A stretch of 25,906 nt of DNA from a virus. The notes beneath the pieces are model-generated. The model did no database searches and was not told the DNA's origin. It saw nothing but the letters and a program-made list of their open reading frames with translations. The position numbers and the translations under genes are program-made. Where the stretch lies: positions 1 to 25,906 of IMG/VR virus record IMGVR_UViG_3300009151_005268. One strand, 5' to 3'. Numbering within the stretch: position 1 is the stretch's first letter; the number at the start of each line of letters is the position of its first letter. Positions 24,804 through 25,906 of the stretch are shown piece by piece.

Positions 24804-25454
24804 ATGAAGTATTTAAAGATTTTCGAGACATTTGATAGAAATGACACATTATACGTGTTCGATTTTGATGATACTCTTGTAAACACGCCAGAATTTGAAG
24901 GGTTTGTTATTGAATACTTAACAGAAGATGTTTCTATAAAAGAAATAGTAGATAAATCAACTAAAAGTATTGGTGTAAATAAGTCAGATTTAAAATGGCA
25001 AGATGGTAGAATCTATATAGAAGATCCAAGTGAGAATATTGAAATAAAAGGAAATTGGGTTAGAAAAGGTAAAAGAGTTTATCTTACTGCACCAGATATA
25101 TTTGGTACAACTGATTTAAGTTTACCAACAGAAACATTGGAACTAGTAGATTTTTATAATTCAGTAGAGAATAAATGTATAGTAACTGCTAGACCTGAAC
25201 AAATTAGATTTAAAATTGAGATGGTAATGAAAAAACTTGGAATTGAATATCCTAAATATGGACTACATATGTATCCTTATAAAAATCATTATAATGCAGG
25301 TGGTTGGAAAGGCGAAAAGATTGTTGAGTTAGTTGAGAAAACTGGATTTAATAAAGTCATATTCTACGATGATAATATAAAGTATTTAAAAGGAGCTACT
25401 AAAGTTGTTAAGAGTAAACTACCGAATCTTGATTACAAGTATGTAAAAGTGTAA
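24804..25454 (+). CDS. HAD-superfamily phosphatase
   Basis: This 216-residue protein has HAD motif I FDFDDTLV (19-26, nucleophile Asp20, acid/base Asp22), motif II VTARPE (about residues 130-135), and a late acidic pair FYDDN near 189-193, with a Lys in between. The set suits a nucleotide or nucleic-acid phosphatase of the polynucleotide-kinase/RNA-repair HAD kind, but the substrate is not readable. Its first ten residues, MKYLKIFETF, lie ahead of the HAD core. They carry the LKxFxxF pattern at exactly the positions (4-10) where the DHH protein has IKQFNKF. It is divergent from clpP. No terminator is seen between it and the acidic-protein gene, which has its own promoter-like element. Confidence 0.8.
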   Translation: MKYLKIFETFDRNDTLYVFDFDDTLVNTPEFEGFVIEYLTEDVSIKEIVDKSTKSIGVNKSDLKWQDGRIYIEDPSENIEIKGNWVRKGKRVYLTAPDIFGTTDLSLPTETLELVDFYNSVENKCIVTARPEQIRFKIEMVMKKLGIEYPKYGLHMYPYKNHYNAGGWKGEKIVELVEKTGFNKVIFYDDNIKYLKGATKVVKSKLPNLDYKYVKV

Positions 25455-25470
25455 AAAAGAGGTTTAATAA

Positions 25471-25484
25471 TTTAATATATAATA
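25471..25484 (+). promoter_or_regulatory. Promoter-like element TTTAATATATAATA of the acidic-protein gene
   Basis: An exact copy of the 14-mer, 18 bases before the ATG at 25503, followed by an A-rich leader. Confidence 0.55.
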
Positions 25485-25502
25485 AAAAAATAATAAACAT
25501 AT

Positions 25503-25808
25503 ATGAAAACTAAAGTTGAAGTACTTGGATATGAAATCGAAATTGAAGAAGTTGATGGTGTTGTAACTGTTAAAGCTGAATTAGATGGTGAAACTGTTGA
25601 AGAATTCACTCTTGAAGCTCCTGAAGAAGGACAAGGTCAAGAAGAATCTGAAGATGGTGTTAAAGCATTTAAAGATTTTGATGGTCAAGGTGAAGAAGAA
25701 GATTTCGGAGACGAAGAATCTGAAGGTGAAGAATCTGAAGAAGAAGATGAGGACGAAGAAGAAGGTAAAGCACTAGAATCTTTTCAATCTTTTTTCAATA
25801 AAAGATAA
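25503..25808 (+). CDS. Small, very acidic protein, possible prohead core/scaffold component (gp67-like in character)
   Basis: This 101-residue protein has a short beta-rich N-terminus (1-38) and then an almost purely Glu/Asp/Gly/Ser tail (40-88), broken by VKAFKDFD (53-60). It ends in ALESFQSFFNKR (90-101). T4 gp67, a small prohead core protein, likewise has an extremely acidic C-terminal half, but there is no alignable identity, so the comparison is one of character only. Both hydrophobic islands fit the [ILV](K/E)xFxxF pattern found at the ends of the HAD and DHH proteins. It is a single-gene unit with a virion-type promoter-like element and a strong terminator, which suggests high late expression. 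Alternatives are a DNA mimic or a chaperone-like acidic protein. Confidence 0.65.
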   Translation: MKTKVEVLGYEIEIEEVDGVVTVKAELDGETVEEFTLEAPEEGQGQEESEDGVKAFKDFDGQGEEEDFGDEESEGEESEEEDEDEEEGKALESFQSFFNKR

Positions 25809-25812
25809 TAAG

Positions 25813-25838
25813 AAAGAGGATTTAGTCCTCTTTTTTTA
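25813..25838 (+). terminator. Intrinsic terminator after the acidic-protein gene
   Basis: AAAGAGGA-TTTAG-TCCTCTTT is a perfect 8-base stem with a 5-base loop, followed by a T-run. It begins four bases after the stop codon. Confidence 0.85.
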
Positions 25839-25847
25839 TAAATGAAA

Positions 25848-25861
25848 TTTAATATATAATA
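25848..25861 (+). promoter_or_regulatory. Promoter-like element TTTAATATATAATA of the last gene
   Basis: An exact copy of the 14-mer, 17 bases before the ATG at 25879. This is the virion-type spacing. Confidence 0.5.
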
Positions 25862-25878
25862 AAAAATATTATAATACT

Positions 25879-25906
25879 ATGTTATTAAAATTTAATAATT
25901 TCATCA
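25879..25906 (+). CDS. Start of a further gene, cut by the window end
   Basis: Nine codons are visible (MLLKFNNFI). The start is supported by an exact promoter-like element 17 bases upstream and by the terminator of the previous gene just before it. The residues LKFNNF again give an FxxF near the N-terminus, a one-residue variant of the pattern in the HAD and DHH proteins. Nothing can be said about function. Confidence 0.5.

Noticed and set aside
25585-25776. Lys-rich basic frame that could pass for a DNA-binding peptide
   Set aside because: A +1 shadow of the Glu-rich tail of the acidic protein; GAA/GAG runs read as AAG/AAA.

Overview
The window is strongly AT-rich and densely coded. It looks like part of a large, contractile-tailed, T4-related (far-T4-like) phage infecting a Bacteroidetes-type host. 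The phage assignment rests on a UvsW-like helicase, a gp5-type OB-fold spike, a gp27-like hub, a gp53-like LysM baseplate protein, two tail-borne cell-wall hydrolases and two free-standing homing endonucleases. The host guess rests on the near absence of Shine-Dalgarno sequences, A-rich leaders and base composition. No tRNA, rRNA, CRISPR array or insertion sequence was seen, and no gene-free stretch exceeds about 125 bases.

Layout. 1-6033 (minus strand): FKBP/SlyD-like isomerase, LpxH-like metallophosphoesterase, LAGLIDADG homing endonuclease, MJ1255-type glycosyltransferase, DHH phosphoesterase, and an amidoligase fused to pentapeptide repeats. 6086-7253 (plus): HNH homing endonuclease and a small unknown protein. 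7309-11656 (plus) and 21484-11688 (minus): a convergent virion block meeting at a two-way terminator. Its plus arm holds a large structural protein, a LysM-like baseplate protein and an NlpC/P60-like tail hydrolase. Its minus arm holds the hub, a GH19 tail lysin, a large tube/baseplate protein, the OB-fold spike and a small structural-type protein. 21528-23141 (minus): UvsW-like helicase. 23265-25906: a basic/amphipathic small protein, an unknown protein and ClpP (minus), a HAD phosphatase, a very acidic small protein resembling a prohead core protein, and the first codons of another gene.

How the parts fit. The virion block builds a baseplate with three cell-wall-related modules: a Cys hydrolase, a GH19 lysozyme/chitinase-type lysin, and a spike whose C-terminal domain resembles an L,D-transpeptidase-type fold without its cysteine. 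The hub and the GH19 lysin share a paralogous N-terminal module with GTQS repeats. The two lysins share a short acidic motif just before their enzymatic parts. Promoter-like elements (consensus TTTAATATATAATA) fall into two spacing classes. They lie 17-20 nt from the start codon for virion-type genes and 1-5 nt for the helicase, phosphoesterases, amidoligase and HNH gene. A short motif, [ILV]KxFxxF, recurs at the termini of otherwise unrelated proteins and has the same spacing as the T4 capsid-targeting sequence. All functional calls are from reading the sequence; no database search was run.
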